This document shows positions 1-8,701 of a stretch of 64,000 nucleotides of DNA, one piece after another. Made by a program: the position numbers and the translations under genes. The stretch's first letter is position 1. Each line of letters begins with the position of its first letter. The notes beneath the pieces are model-generated. The model saw nothing but the letters and a program-made list of their open reading frames with translations, ran no database searches and had not been told where the DNA came from. The stretch comes from Porphyromonas sp. oral taxon 275 (GTDB lineage Bacteria > Bacteroidota > Bacteroidia > Bacteroidales > Porphyromonadaceae): the NCBI RefSeq assembly GCF_018127745.1, contig NZ_CP072333.1, positions 2,046,001-2,110,000 of the forward strand, read 5' to 3'.

Positions 1-6
1 CTAACC

Positions 7-38
7 CTTGCTCGCCCCGATCATTATCCCTAAATTTG
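7..38 (+). promoter_or_regulatory. Promoter candidate for the susC/susD operon
   Basis: TAAATTTG at 31-38 fits the Bacteroidetes -7 consensus TAnnTTTG. A weak -33 element (CTTG, 7-10) lies 20 bases upstream. It would give a 5' leader of about 165 bases before the susC-like start at 211. Confidence 0.4.
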
Positions 39-210
39 CCCTAAACGAAGGAACAAAGAGGAAAACACTAAGGGCGCCGAGGAGGAGACCTCGGCACGCG
101 CCCCGCGCTGGGAAGAGTAGGGGAGAGCTGCCCCCCTACCTGCGCGACCCTCCCCCCAGCATTAGCCCCCCAGCTAGACCCGTACATACATACACTATAA
201 TTAAAGTCAC

Positions 211-3200
211 ATGAAAAGAAAACTACACAGGTCGAGGCTCCTCGGGCTGCTGCTCCTTCTGCTGACCCTCCTCATGCCGCAGCTCTCGGCGCAGAGCCTC
301 GCGGTACGCGGACGCGTCGTAGACAGCAAGGGCGAGGCCGTCGTCGGAGCCTCCGTAGTGGTCAAGGGCGCCCAAGGTAAGGGTAGCGTGACCAATCTGC
401 AGGGCGAATTCTCCCTCTCGGGACTGAAGAAGAGCGACGTGCTCCGCGTCAGCTTTATCGGCATGAAGACCGAGGAAGTAGCCCTCGAAGGGCAGCAGTC
501 GCTGACCATCACCCTACAGGATGCCGCCACCAAGCTGGACGATGTCGTCGTGGTGGGCTACGGCGTCCAGCGCAAGGTCAACCTCACTGGGGCGGTCAGC
601 TCCGTCAAGGGCACCGAGCTCGCACGCCGTCCCGTAGCGGACGCCTCCCAGAGTCTGCAGGGGCTCGTCCCTGGTCTCTTGGTCACCAACGGCTCCTCAG
701 GACGCCCTGGCGGGACGGGGACGCTCTCGCTACGTGGGCAGGGCAACCTTAAGAACAACGCCTCGCCCTACGTCCTGGTCGATGGGGTGGAGATGGCCCT
801 CTCGGATGTCAACCCCAATGATATCGAGAGCATCTCCGTGCTCAAGGATGCTGCCGCCAGCGCTATCTACGGCGCACGCGCGGCCTACGGGGTCGTACTC
901 GTCACGACCAAGAAGGGCGTAGCGGGCAAGATCCGTATCGGCTATCAGGGCAACTTCGGCTGGTCGGCACCGACGCTGCTGCCCGAGATGGTCAACTCCT
1001 ATGAGTTCGCCAAGTACTGGAACGCAGGCGTGCGCAACTCGGGCTCGCCTCGTCTCTACAGCGACCAGAAGCTGGAGCTGCTGCGGCGCTACATCGCTGA
1101 CCCCTCCAGTGTCGACCCCTGGGCAGAGCTGCCGAAGAACTCAATGATGAACCCCGCCTTCGAGAACTCGGAGCAGGGGGTGGGCAATGTCGACTACTTC
1201 GCCCTCCACTATAAGGACTGGGCGCACAAGCAGAGCCACAACCTCAGCGTCTCGGGCGGCAGCGAAGGCACACAGTACTACGTCTCGGGCGGCTACTATA
1301 CCGAGGACGGCATCCTGCGCTATGCCAAGATGCAGTACCAGCGCTACAACTTCGCCTCCAAGGTCACGAGCCAGCTCAAGCCTTGGCTACGCCTCAAGCT
1401 CGATACCAAGTACATCCACGGACAGAATGATACGCCCTTCGGCGCAGGCGGGCTCTCCGAGGGCTTCTACCACTCGCTGGCGCGCTTCCGCCCCACGGTC
1501 TCCGTCGTCGACCCCAATGGGCACTTCACCGAGCTAAGTATGATCCCCTACCTCCGGAGCGGCACCTACACGCGTCACAAGCAGGATCGGCTTAACCTCA
1601 CTGCTGGCGTCGAGCTGCAGCCACTCAAGGATTGGCGTATCTACCTCGACTATACCTACCGCCTCGGAGGCTCGGAGTACGAGGCGCTCAATAGAGCTCC
1701 GCGCATCTACGCCGCCGACGGGCAGCGCACCTCCCTCGGGGTACGCAGCGAGCTGGGGGTACTGCCGCAGGGCAAGTTCACCCGTAGCTTCCAGAAGGAC
1801 AACTATCGCTCGATCAACCTCTACACCAACTACCTGCTCGACCTCGGGGAGCGTCACCACTTCACCTTCCTAGCGGGCTATCAGGAGGAGGACAGCCACA
1901 CGAGCTTCCTCGAGAGTTCGGTGACGGGGCTCTACTCGCTGGACAACCCCAACGCAGGGATAGGCTCGGGGGACAAGGTGCCCGTGGATCAGCGCTACGG
2001 CTGGGCTACGCGTGGCTTCTTCGGGCGTATCAACTACAACTATGACGGGCGCTACCTCGTCGAGCTCAACGGCCGCTACGACGGCTCCTCCCGCTTTGCG
2101 CCCGCACACCGCTGGGGCTTCTTCCCCTCCTTCTCGCTGGGGTGGAACCTCCACCGCGAGCACTTCATGCGCTCCCTCTCCCCAACGCTCTCCAACCTAA
2201 AGCTCCGCGCCTCCTACGGCCTCCTAGGGAATCAGGCTGGGGCGGCACTCTATACCTTCGCCTCGTCGATGAGCTTGAGCCGCGGCCTCGGGAGCTACAT
2301 CTTCCAGGACGGGCGCCATCCCTACACGGTCGCGCCACGCGTCATCGACCCCAATACGACCTGGGAGAAGGTCTCCAGCCTCAACCTCGGGCTGGACTTC
2401 GGCCTATGGCAGAATACGCTGACGGGTACCCTCGAGATCTTCCAGCGCGATACGCGCGATATGCTCGGCCCTGGGCTGCCGCTGCCTGACCTCTTCGGTG
2501 CCGCCGCGCCCGAGACCAACAATGCCGAGCTGCGCAACCGTGGCTGGGAGCTCTCGCTGAACTATCACGGGCGCATCGGCAAGGACATAGACTACTCCCT
2601 CGGCGCTCAGGTCTCCGACGCCACAGCCGTTGTGACCAAGTACACCAGCATCGACAAGAGTTCGCCCCATACCCAGTGGTACGAGGGTCGCAGCCCGGGC
2701 GAGATCTGGGGCTTCCGCTCCGATGGGCTCATCCAGACGCAGGCCGAGGCGGATGCCTACAACAAGACGCACGACCTCAGCTATCTCAGCGGACAGCCCT
2801 GGACGCCTGGTGACGTCAAGTACCGAGACCTCAATGGCGACGGCAAGATCAATATCGGCAAGAGCAAGCTCGGGGACATGGGCGACATGACGGTCATCGG
2901 GGACACGACGCCCCGCTATCAGTTCACCTTCAACGGCAGTATCGCTTGGCGCGGTCTCAGCCTCTCGCTGATGCTGCAGGGCGTAGGGAAGCGCGACTGG
3001 CACCCAGGCCCTGGCTCCATCTACTTCTGGGGCTGGGGACCTTACGCCCAGGTCACGGTCTTCAAGCAGCACCTCGACTACTGGACGCCAGAGAACCCTA
3101 ACGCTTACTACCCCAAGCCCTACATCCACACCGCAGGCGGGGTAGCCCCCTTCCAGGGCAAGAACAAGGTCACCAACGACCGCTACCTGCAGAACGCCGC

Positions 3201-3429
3201 CTACTGCCGCCTCAAGAACGTGACCCTTAGCTACGAGCTCCCCAGCCAGTGGACCAAGGGCAGCAAGGTGCAGGTCTACCTCTCGGGAGAGAACCTCCTG
3301 ACCTTCACGGGGCTCAAGGGGATGTTCGACCCCGAGGCCATCTTCACCGGCAACGGCTATACGAGTGAAGGGGGGAAGAACTACCCGATGAACCGCGTCG
3401 TCTCCTGTGGCGTCGTCGTAAACCTCTAA
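211..3429 (+). CDS. SusC/RagA-family TonB-linked outer membrane protein
   Basis: A 1072-residue outer-membrane transporter of the SusC/RagA family, which imports glycans or peptides using TonB energy together with a SusD-type lipoprotein. Residues 1-28 are a signal peptide ending LSAQ. A carboxypeptidase-D-like regulatory domain follows at about 31-108 (GRVVDSKGEAVVGASVVVKG). The SusC-specific VVVVGYG stretch lies near 112-118, then the plug (VLVDGVE, SVLKDAAASAIYGARA) to about 235 and a beta-barrel to the C-terminus. The ATG at 211 gives the signal peptide directly. The susD partner starts 12 bases after the stop, so the two form an operon. The substrate cannot be read from the sequence, and no glycosidase, peptidase or regulator is adjacent in the window. 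Confidence 0.93.
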   Translation: MKRKLHRSRLLGLLLLLLTLLMPQLSAQSLAVRGRVVDSKGEAVVGASVVVKGAQGKGSVTNLQGEFSLSGLKKSDVLRVSFIGMKTEEVALEGQQSLTITLQDAATKLDDVVVVGYGVQRKVNLTGAVSSVKGTELARRPVADASQSLQGLVPGLLVTNGSSGRPGGTGTLSLRGQGNLKNNASPYVLVDGVEMALSDVNPNDIESISVLKDAAASAIYGARAAYGVVLVTTKKGVAGKIRIGYQGNFGWSAPTLLPEMVNSYEFAKYWNAGVRNSGSPRLYSDQKLELLRRYIADPSSVDPWAELPKNSMMNPAFENSEQGVGNVDYFALHYKDWAHKQSHNLSVSGGSEGTQYYVSGGYYTEDGILRYAKMQYQRYNFASKVTSQLKPWLRLKLDTKYIHGQNDTPFGAGGLSEGFYHSLARFRPTVSVVDPNGHFTELSMIPYLRSGTYTRHKQDRLNLTAGVELQPLKDWRIYLDYTYRLGGSEYEALNRAPRIYAADGQRTSLGVRSELGVLPQGKFTRSFQKDNYRSINLYTNYLLDLGERHHFTFLAGYQEEDSHTSFLESSVTGLYSLDNPNAGIGSGDKVPVDQRYGWATRGFFGRINYNYDGRYLVELNGRYDGSSRFAPAHRWGFFPSFSLGWNLHREHFMRSLSPTLSNLKLRASYGLLGNQAGAALYTFASSMSLSRGLGSYIFQDGRHPYTVAPRVIDPNTTWEKVSSLNLGLDFGLWQNTLTGTLEIFQRDTRDMLGPGLPLPDLFGAAAPETNNAELRNRGWELSLNYHGRIGKDIDYSLGAQVSDATAVVTKYTSIDKSSPHTQWYEGRSPGEIWGFRSDGLIQTQAEADAYNKTHDLSYLSGQPWTPGDVKYRDLNGDGKINIGKSKLGDMGDMTVIGDTTPRYQFTFNGSIAWRGLSLSLMLQGVGKRDWHPGPGSIYFWGWGPYAQVTVFKQHLDYWTPENPNAYYPKPYIHTAGGVAPFQGKNKVTNDRYLQNAAYCRLKNVTLSYELPSQWTKGSKVQVYLSGENLLTFTGLKGMFDPEAIFTGNGYTSEGGKNYPMNRVVSCGVVVNL

Positions 3430-3441
3430 GCATACAAGCTC

Positions 3442-5253
3442 ATGAACAAGAATATCCTACTCCTCTGCCTCGGCCTTACGCTGGGCTCGGGGCTTAGCTC
3501 CTGCTTCGACCTGAACAAGGAGCCCGAGGGGACGCTCTCTACCACCAAGCCCTTCGCCAGTACAGGCGAGATGCAGAACTACCTAAACATGTTCTACGAG
3601 TCCGGCCTACGTACGCAGGGCTTTAGCGCTGGTGGCGGCGCGGGCATAGCGGGTGACGACGTGATGAGTGACAACATGACCAGCAGCGCCGTCAATACCC
3701 GACTGGATGGACGCTTCAGTCTCAGCAACGCCGCATCCCTGAAGACCTACGTCCACATACGTGATGTCAACTACCTGTTGACCAATCTCGAGAACACCAC
3801 CGAGAAGGGCTCGGTGCGCTACAATCAGTGCGTCGGCGAGGCCTATTACTTCCGTGCCTGGTACTACTACACGTTGCTGACCAGCTACGGCGGCGTCACC
3901 TGGCTGAGCGAGCCCCTTGATCCCGTCGTGGAGCGCCTACAGCTGCCGCGCCATAGCCGCCTGGAGCTCACCGACAGCATCCTAGCGGATCTCGATCGCG
4001 CCATCGGGCTGCTGGGCGAGCAGCAGAGTGCTGCCAGCATGCGCGTACACCGCGATGTGGCACGGGCGCTCAAGAGTGAGGTCGCGCTCTTCGAGGCCAC
4101 CTGGGAGCGCTACCACAAGGCCAAGGGGGATGCCTTCGCCGACCCTCAGGTCACAGAGGAGAAGGTCAAGGGCTACCTGACGCAGGCCCTCGAGGCGGCT
4201 AAGGCCGTCGTCGATCGCGGCGTGTGGAAGGTCTACAGCGCCAGTCAGCCCACGGAGGACTACCGTCAGCTCTTCCAGACCACCGACCTCTCTGCCAACC
4301 CTGAGGTCCTCTGGTACAAGCGCTACGACGGCAATGAGGTGGGGAACAATGTCAACCGCTACCTCAACCAAGGCGGCGGTGGGATAGGCCTTACGGCTTC
4401 GCTCGTGGACGACTACCTGACCCGCGACGGGCGTCCCTTCGTCGGCGCCGAGCGGCTCGAGGCGAAGAAGACCTTCGGCACCGAGCTCCAGCCCACGCTG
4501 CGCGACCCGCGCCTGGCGCAGACCGTCTGCACGCCTGGTCAACGCCTGCGTCCCGACCAACCCGCCTATGAGGTGCCGCCCTTGCTCGGGGCCTCCTACC
4601 ATCAGAACATGACGGGCTATTCGCTGCTCAAGCACGTGCAGATCGACTACACGGGCAATCTCGATGCCGAGTACAAGGGCGCGACGCCAGCCATACAGTT
4701 CCGCTACGCCGATATCCTGCTGAACTACGCTGAGGCACTCGTCGAGCTCGACGGGGCGACGCACGCCGCCGAGGTCATCAAGATCCTGCACCCGCTGCGC
4801 GTACGTGTCGGGATGCCCGATGTGGACTTCGACCGTGAGTACAATACCGAGGCGGACTACCCCTTCCGACACCTTAATAAGTACGTGCAGGCGGTACGTC
4901 GTGAGCGGCGTGTCGAGCAGGCCTGCGAAGGGCGTCGCTTCCGCGACATCGCGCGCTGGGCAGCCGCTGAGGAGCTCATCGTAGGCCAGCGGGCTGTGGG
5001 GGCGCTCTTCGTCGGGAGCAACCTCAAGGGCCATCCGCGCTACGGCAATCGCCTCGTCTACGATGCCGCCACGGGCAATAATCTCTTCCTCACGGGCAAG
5101 GCGGGCGACAGCTACCGCTATATCCTCCCGAGTAATCCCGCGGGGCACGAGGCGGGCTGGGGCTTCAATCCCAAGCGGGACTACCTCCTGCCGATCAATC
5201 TCGAGATCATCTCCGCCACGGGCGGCAAGTGGACGCAGAACCCCGGTTGGTAG
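3442..5253 (+). CDS. SusD/RagB-family surface lipoprotein
   Basis: A 603-residue nutrient-binding lipoprotein that forms the lid of the SusC-type transporter encoded just upstream. The signal peptide ends in a lipobox (LSSC, Cys about residue 21). Family features include the N-terminal NYLNMFYESG region, the helical repeat segment AYYFRAWYYYTLL near 137-149, FRYADILLNYAEALVEL near 420, and the C-terminal segment with FNPKRDYLLPINLEI. Length is typical for RagB/SusD proteins. The 12-base spacing from the SusC gene and the strong terminator at 5318-5369 define a two-gene operon. Ligand unknown. Confidence 0.92.
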   Translation: MNKNILLLCLGLTLGSGLSSCFDLNKEPEGTLSTTKPFASTGEMQNYLNMFYESGLRTQGFSAGGGAGIAGDDVMSDNMTSSAVNTRLDGRFSLSNAASLKTYVHIRDVNYLLTNLENTTEKGSVRYNQCVGEAYYFRAWYYYTLLTSYGGVTWLSEPLDPVVERLQLPRHSRLELTDSILADLDRAIGLLGEQQSAASMRVHRDVARALKSEVALFEATWERYHKAKGDAFADPQVTEEKVKGYLTQALEAAKAVVDRGVWKVYSASQPTEDYRQLFQTTDLSANPEVLWYKRYDGNEVGNNVNRYLNQGGGGIGLTASLVDDYLTRDGRPFVGAERLEAKKTFGTELQPTLRDPRLAQTVCTPGQRLRPDQPAYEVPPLLGASYHQNMTGYSLLKHVQIDYTGNLDAEYKGATPAIQFRYADILLNYAEALVELDGATHAAEVIKILHPLRVRVGMPDVDFDREYNTEADYPFRHLNKYVQAVRRERRVEQACEGRRFRDIARWAAAEELIVGQRAVGALFVGSNLKGHPRYGNRLVYDAATGNNLFLTGKAGDSYRYILPSNPAGHEAGWGFNPKRDYLLPINLEIISATGGKWTQNPGW

Positions 5254-5317
5254 CCTAAGGGCCGCCGCTCTCCAAGCACTGGCCTCAGCCTTCCGCCCCT
5301 CTGCGGATCCCACCAGA

Positions 5318-5369
5318 GTCAGGCGCTCCCTCCTCAGCTCGCTGGGGAGCGGAGTGCCTGACCCTTTTT
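5318..5369 (+). terminator. Rho-independent terminator of the susC/susD operon
   Basis: GTCAGGC (5318-5324) pairs with GCCTGAC (5356-5362), with further partial pairing of CGCTCC with GGAG, and is followed by CC and a T5 run. It lies 65 bases after the susD stop. Confidence 0.75.
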
Positions 5370-5433
5370 CTGCCCTTCCGCGCGGCCGTCCGCCCCATCC
5401 TCCCGTCCTGCTCCTTCCCGCTTCTGTCCCTCT

Positions 5434-5672
5434 TGTTTCACCTCCCCGAGGGGTATCCCTCAGCGACCCTTACTGATATCCCTGACGGCGCTGACTGCCG
5501 TCCCTCAGCGTGCTTACTGATATCCCTCAGACTCCCTCAGTGCTATCGCTCCCGACGGCCACAGCCTTGCCTCTCCTGCCTTATTGATCTTCCTCAGCCC
5601 CTCCCCGCCCTCCCTCAGCACGCGGACAGCCCTCCCTCAGCCTCCCTCCCGAATGTGCCTCAGCGCGCGGAG
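5434..5672. repeat. Cluster of GATATCCCTCAG-type short repeats
   Basis: The intergenic gap before tRNA-Gln holds at least eight degenerate copies of a short unit such as TGATATCCCTCAG and TGACTGCCGTCCCTCAGC, spaced roughly 20-30 bases apart. The same unit recurs at about 13.1, 19.3, 26.7, 29.7 and 34.1 kb. No reading frame is conserved between clusters, so I treat it as non-coding dispersed repeat. Confidence 0.7.
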
Positions 5673-5687
5673 CCTCGGGCTGGGCTA

Positions 5688-5719
5688 TTTGTCTAGTTAG
5701 CTGAGATAGCGTATCTTTG
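5688..5719 (+). promoter_or_regulatory. Promoter of tRNA-Gln(TTG)
   Basis: TTTG at 5688-5691 and TATCTTTG at 5712-5719 are separated by 20 bases, matching the Bacteroidetes -33/-7 promoter. The tRNA begins 55 bases downstream. Confidence 0.75.
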
Positions 5720-5774
5720 CGCTGCATTCATCTTGGCGGCCTATACCGCTTAGCCTGGGTGAAGAGCTGAGGAT

Positions 5775-5845
5775 TGTCTCGTGGTGTAATGGTAGCACAA
5801 CAGGTTTTGGTTCTGTTTGTCAAGGTTCGAATCCTTGCGAGACAA
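5775..5845 (+). tRNA. tRNA-Gln (anticodon TTG)
   Basis: A 71-base cloverleaf. Acceptor arms TGTCTCG and CGAGACA pair fully, the T-arm contains GGTTCGAATCC, and the seven-base anticodon loop TTTTGGT has TTG at its centre. CCA is not encoded. A terminator follows at once. Confidence 0.95.
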
Positions 5846-5851
5846 CGCTAA

Positions 5852-5874
5852 GGGGCGCGCTGCGCCCCTTTTTT
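5852..5874 (+). terminator. Terminator after tRNA-Gln
   Basis: GGGGCGCG-CT-GCGCCCC stem (5852-5868) followed by T6. Confidence 0.85.
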
Positions 5875-5907
5875 ATTGCCTTGGGCTAGAGGCCTGGAGG
5901 AAGTGAA

Positions 5908-5957
5908 AAAGCCGCTCGCCCCATCGATCACAAGTAATCGATGGGGCGAGCGGCTTT
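5908..5957. terminator. Long perfect hairpin, likely bidirectional terminator
   Basis: Arms of 21 bases (5908-5928 and 5937-5957) are perfectly complementary around an eight-base loop. An A run on the left and T-rich sequence on the right give U tracts in both directions. It ends the minus-strand operon whose last gene stops at 5998. Confidence 0.8.
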
Positions 5958-5997
5958 CTTGTGGGGCGGCAGCGGGCGGCGTGCGTGGGGTAGGCTG

Positions 5998-7248
5998 CTA
6001 GCTGCGGCGGCAGCGGATGAGGACGGCTTCGCCCGTGGAGAGGGTAGTACCGAGGAGGGCGAAGGTGTCGTGCTCGGCGGCCTTGAGGCGACGACGCAGT
6101 TCGTCGGCAGAGAGGGGGAAGTTGCGGCAGATGATTTGCGCGGCGAGGCGCTCCTTCGCTAGACGCCTGAGGAGGGAGGAGCTGAAGGGCAGCACTTCAT
6201 CCACCTCATAGCGGCGCCCGGGGAAGTCGGGGCAGGCTTCGTCCGAGGTGTAGAGGTGCGAACTGACGTGCAGCGGATCGAGGGCGTAGCGCGCGGCAAG
6301 GCTCTTGTACAGCCCCGCCTTCATCAGTGCGGCGTGCGGTAGGTAGAGCCAGCGGCCAAGCTCGGCGGCGTAGTGCGCGGTGAGGGCTTCCTCCTCGGCA
6401 AAGGCGCGCTCGAAGCGTAGGCTTTGCTCCTGCCCTGAGCCGAGGAGGCTCACCACAAGGGGGACGTCTTGGTATGAGGAGGGGGAGGGGGCAGCTAGGT
6501 CTATGGAGAGGAGTAGTTCCTTGACCTCGCTCTGGACGGCCACGACGTGCAGCTCCTTGGTCTCGGGCACGGAGCGGAGCGTGTGCTTGAGGTCGAGCAT
6601 GGGGGAGACCTTGACCAGTAGGCGCGGCAGTGGCAGCCCTAGGGCGCTGTAGCGCTCGCGGATGCGGGGCAGGAGCCCGAGGAGGTCGGGCTCGCAGTCC
6701 TCGAGGGCGTAGACGCGGCGCTGGCGGTCGCTCTGCTCACGACGTGCGGGGTCGAGGTAGATAAGTGTGGGCTGATGGCGCTCGAGCAGCTCGTCCAGCA
6801 GCTCCGTGGAGCGCCCTTCGTAGATCGTGATGGGGCGGTCGGGCAGGAGGCGCGGGAGGTTGTAGCGTGCGGCGGCCACCAGCTGGGACTGCTGCTCGAC
6901 GTAGACGCCCGACTGGGCTGCCGCCGCAAGGGCGCTGAAGTCCACGCCCAGTCCGCCCGTCATGTCTAGGAGACGATCTTCGCGGTGGACAAAGTGTTGC
7001 TTGTACTCCGCAGCCTGCTGGCTGGAGCTCTGCTCTAGGGCAAGGGAGGAGGGGATATAGGCAAGGACAAGCTGCCACGAGGGGAGCTTGTCCTTGACAA
7101 GGCGCTGCTGCGCCAGTTGCTGCTGTAGCCGCAGCCGCTCGGCCTGCGGGAGCTTCCTGAGGCGCTGCTCGGGCTTGGGGTGCTGGAGCAGCTGTCGGAG
7201 CTCGTCCTGAAGGGCTGTGAGCTCCTCGAGGCTAGGCGGCTGCGTCAT
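5998..7248 (-). CDS. THUMP-like class I SAM-dependent methyltransferase
   Basis: I start at the ATG at 7248 (MTQPPSLEEL), which overlaps the 3' end of nhaA by 17 bases; longer frames read back into nhaA and add low-complexity sequence. The product is about 416 residues. It has the SAM-binding segment LLDMTGGLGVDFSALA (about 119-134) and the motif YLDPARR (about 196-202), where the DPAR stretch occupies the place of the catalytic DPPF/NPPY-type motif. These are features of the THUMP-like RNA methyltransferase family common in Bacteroidetes. It probably modifies rRNA or tRNA, but the target base is unknown. It is translationally coupled to nhaA and ends at the bidirectional terminator 5908-5957. 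Confidence 0.8.
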   Translation of the reverse strand: MTQPPSLEELTALQDELRQLLQHPKPEQRLRKLPQAERLRLQQQLAQQRLVKDKLPSWQLVLAYIPSSLALEQSSSQQAAEYKQHFVHREDRLLDMTGGLGVDFSALAAAAQSGVYVEQQSQLVAAARYNLPRLLPDRPITIYEGRSTELLDELLERHQPTLIYLDPARREQSDRQRRVYALEDCEPDLLGLLPRIRERYSALGLPLPRLLVKVSPMLDLKHTLRSVPETKELHVVAVQSEVKELLLSIDLAAPSPSSYQDVPLVVSLLGSGQEQSLRFERAFAEEEALTAHYAAELGRWLYLPHAALMKAGLYKSLAARYALDPLHVSSHLYTSDEACPDFPGRRYEVDEVLPFSSSLLRRLAKERLAAQIICRNFPLSADELRRRLKAAEHDTFALLGTTLSTGEAVLIRCRRS

Positions 7249-8578
7249 CCTTGGGGAGGGTGCTGCGGAGCCAGAAGTAGCCGATGAGGCCCGAGGCGAT
7301 GGTGCCTGCGAAGATCCCGAGCTTGGCCTCATTGAGCAGGGAGACGAGGTTGGGGGCGTCGTAGGAGAGGTTGGCGATGAAGAGCGAGACCGTGAAGCCG
7401 ATGCCTCCGAGTACGGAGAGGGGCAGCAGTCGGTGGACGGTCAGCCCCTCGGGAAGGCTACACATACGTAGCTTGACGGCCAGCCAAGTGAAGAGGCTGA
7501 TCCCAATGGCCTTACCGGGGAAGAGGCCGAGAAAGATCGCCGCAGGGAGCCCCAGCAGTGCTTCGGACGAGAAGCCACCGAAGGCAACGCCCGCGTTGAC
7601 GAAGGCGAAGAGCGGCAGGATGAAGTAGTTGACGAAGGGCGCGATGGCGTGCTCCAGCGTCTGTACGGGGCTGATGGCGCGGGCGGCGGTGGTGCGTATC
7701 TTCTGTATGCTCTCCAGCTGCTCATGGGAGAGGACGAGGGCACCATTGGACTCGACGGCCTTGGTGGAGAGGTGGCTGGTCTGTTCGCTCAGGCACTCCG
7801 AGAGGCGCCCGATATGGACCTTGGTCCCTGCGGGGAGGCAGAGGGCGGTCAGCACGCCTGCGATGGTGGGGTGTATGCCCGAGTGGAGGAAGAGGGCCCA
7901 CACCGCTACCCCGATGATGAGGTAAGGCTCTAGGGTATGGATACGCGCGCGTCCCAGCAGCAGGATCAGCCCCAGTAGAGCGATGCCTATGCCTAGGGGG
8001 AGCCACGATACATGGGTGCTGTAGAAGATGGCGATGACGATGATCCCGCCGATGTCATCCACTACCGCGAGCGCTGCGAGGAAGACGCGCAGGCTCTTCG
8101 GCACGCGCTCTCCCAGCGATGCCAGTACTGCCAGGGCAAAGGCGATGTCCGTCGCCATGGGGATCGCCGCACCCATGCTCTCGGGCTGCTGGTGGCAGAT
8201 GGCGAAGAAGAAGAGGACGGGGACGATCATCCCTCCGAAGGCGGCGATGATGGGCAGCAGGGCCTTCTTGGGCGAGGACAGCTCCCCGACGAGGAGCTCC
8301 TGCTTGATCTCCAGCCCGACGAGGAAGAAGAAGATCGCCATCAGCGCATCGTTCACCACCTGGCTCACCGTCATCGTGTGCCCCGAGTGGGCAAAGAGCT
8401 CGATACCGCCTACCGATACATATACGGGGAAGTTGAGGAAGGCGTTGTAGAGGTCACTGGCGCCAGTATTGGCGATGATGACCGCTGCGATCGTCGCGAT
8501 GAAGAGGAGGATAGTCGGGCTAGGGCGTAGCCTGAGTAGGCGCTGCACGAGCGTCTTAGGGGTGGTCGTAGTGGCCAT
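7232..8578 (-). CDS. nhaA: Na+/H+ antiporter NhaA
   Basis: A 448-residue inner-membrane sodium/proton antiporter for pH and salt homeostasis. Family signatures are clear: FFFLVGLEIKQEL; PMATDIAFALAVLASLG, with the Asp matching Asp133 of the E. coli protein; and VVDDIGGIIVIAIFY, with the Asp pair matching Asp163/Asp164, the ion-binding site. About twelve hydrophobic segments are visible. Compared with E. coli NhaA it has a longer soluble segment after the PTIAGVL helix (about 250-300), a common Bacteroidetes trait. A -7 element TAACTTTG lies about 100 bases upstream on the minus strand. Its 3' end overlaps the methyltransferase gene. Confidence 0.97.
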   Translation of the reverse strand: MATTTTPKTLVQRLLRLRPSPTILLFIATIAAVIIANTGASDLYNAFLNFPVYVSVGGIELFAHSGHTMTVSQVVNDALMAIFFFLVGLEIKQELLVGELSSPKKALLPIIAAFGGMIVPVLFFFAICHQQPESMGAAIPMATDIAFALAVLASLGERVPKSLRVFLAALAVVDDIGGIIVIAIFYSTHVSWLPLGIGIALLGLILLLGRARIHTLEPYLIIGVAVWALFLHSGIHPTIAGVLTALCLPAGTKVHIGRLSECLSEQTSHLSTKAVESNGALVLSHEQLESIQKIRTTAARAISPVQTLEHAIAPFVNYFILPLFAFVNAGVAFGGFSSEALLGLPAAIFLGLFPGKAIGISLFTWLAVKLRMCSLPEGLTVHRLLPLSVLGGIGFTVSLFIANLSYDAPNLVSLLNEAKLGIFAGTIASGLIGYFWLRSTLPKDDAAA

Positions 8579-8677
8579 TGCGTAAGGGTATAGCTGCTAG
8601 AGATGTAACTAGATGTGCCGTGAGATGATACTATAGGGATGGTGTCCCGGAGCTTCGCCCCAGTCCTACCCATAGCG

Positions 8678-8685
8678 CAAAGTTA
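8678..8685 (-). promoter_or_regulatory. -7 element for nhaA
   Basis: On the minus strand this reads TAACTTTG, fitting TAnnTTTG, about 100 bases before the nhaA ATG. No clear -33 was seen. Confidence 0.5.
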
Positions 8686-8701
8686 CTGATTATTGGTGGG
8701 C

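Noticed and set aside
3982-5313. Long open frame antisense to the susD gene
   Set aside because: Shadow of a GC-rich gene; the plus-strand frame has a clear SusD product and the antisense protein has no recognisable features.
5434-5672. CRISPR array
   Set aside because: Units are short, degenerate, change orientation between clusters, and have no constant long repeat with unique spacers; no cas genes are near.
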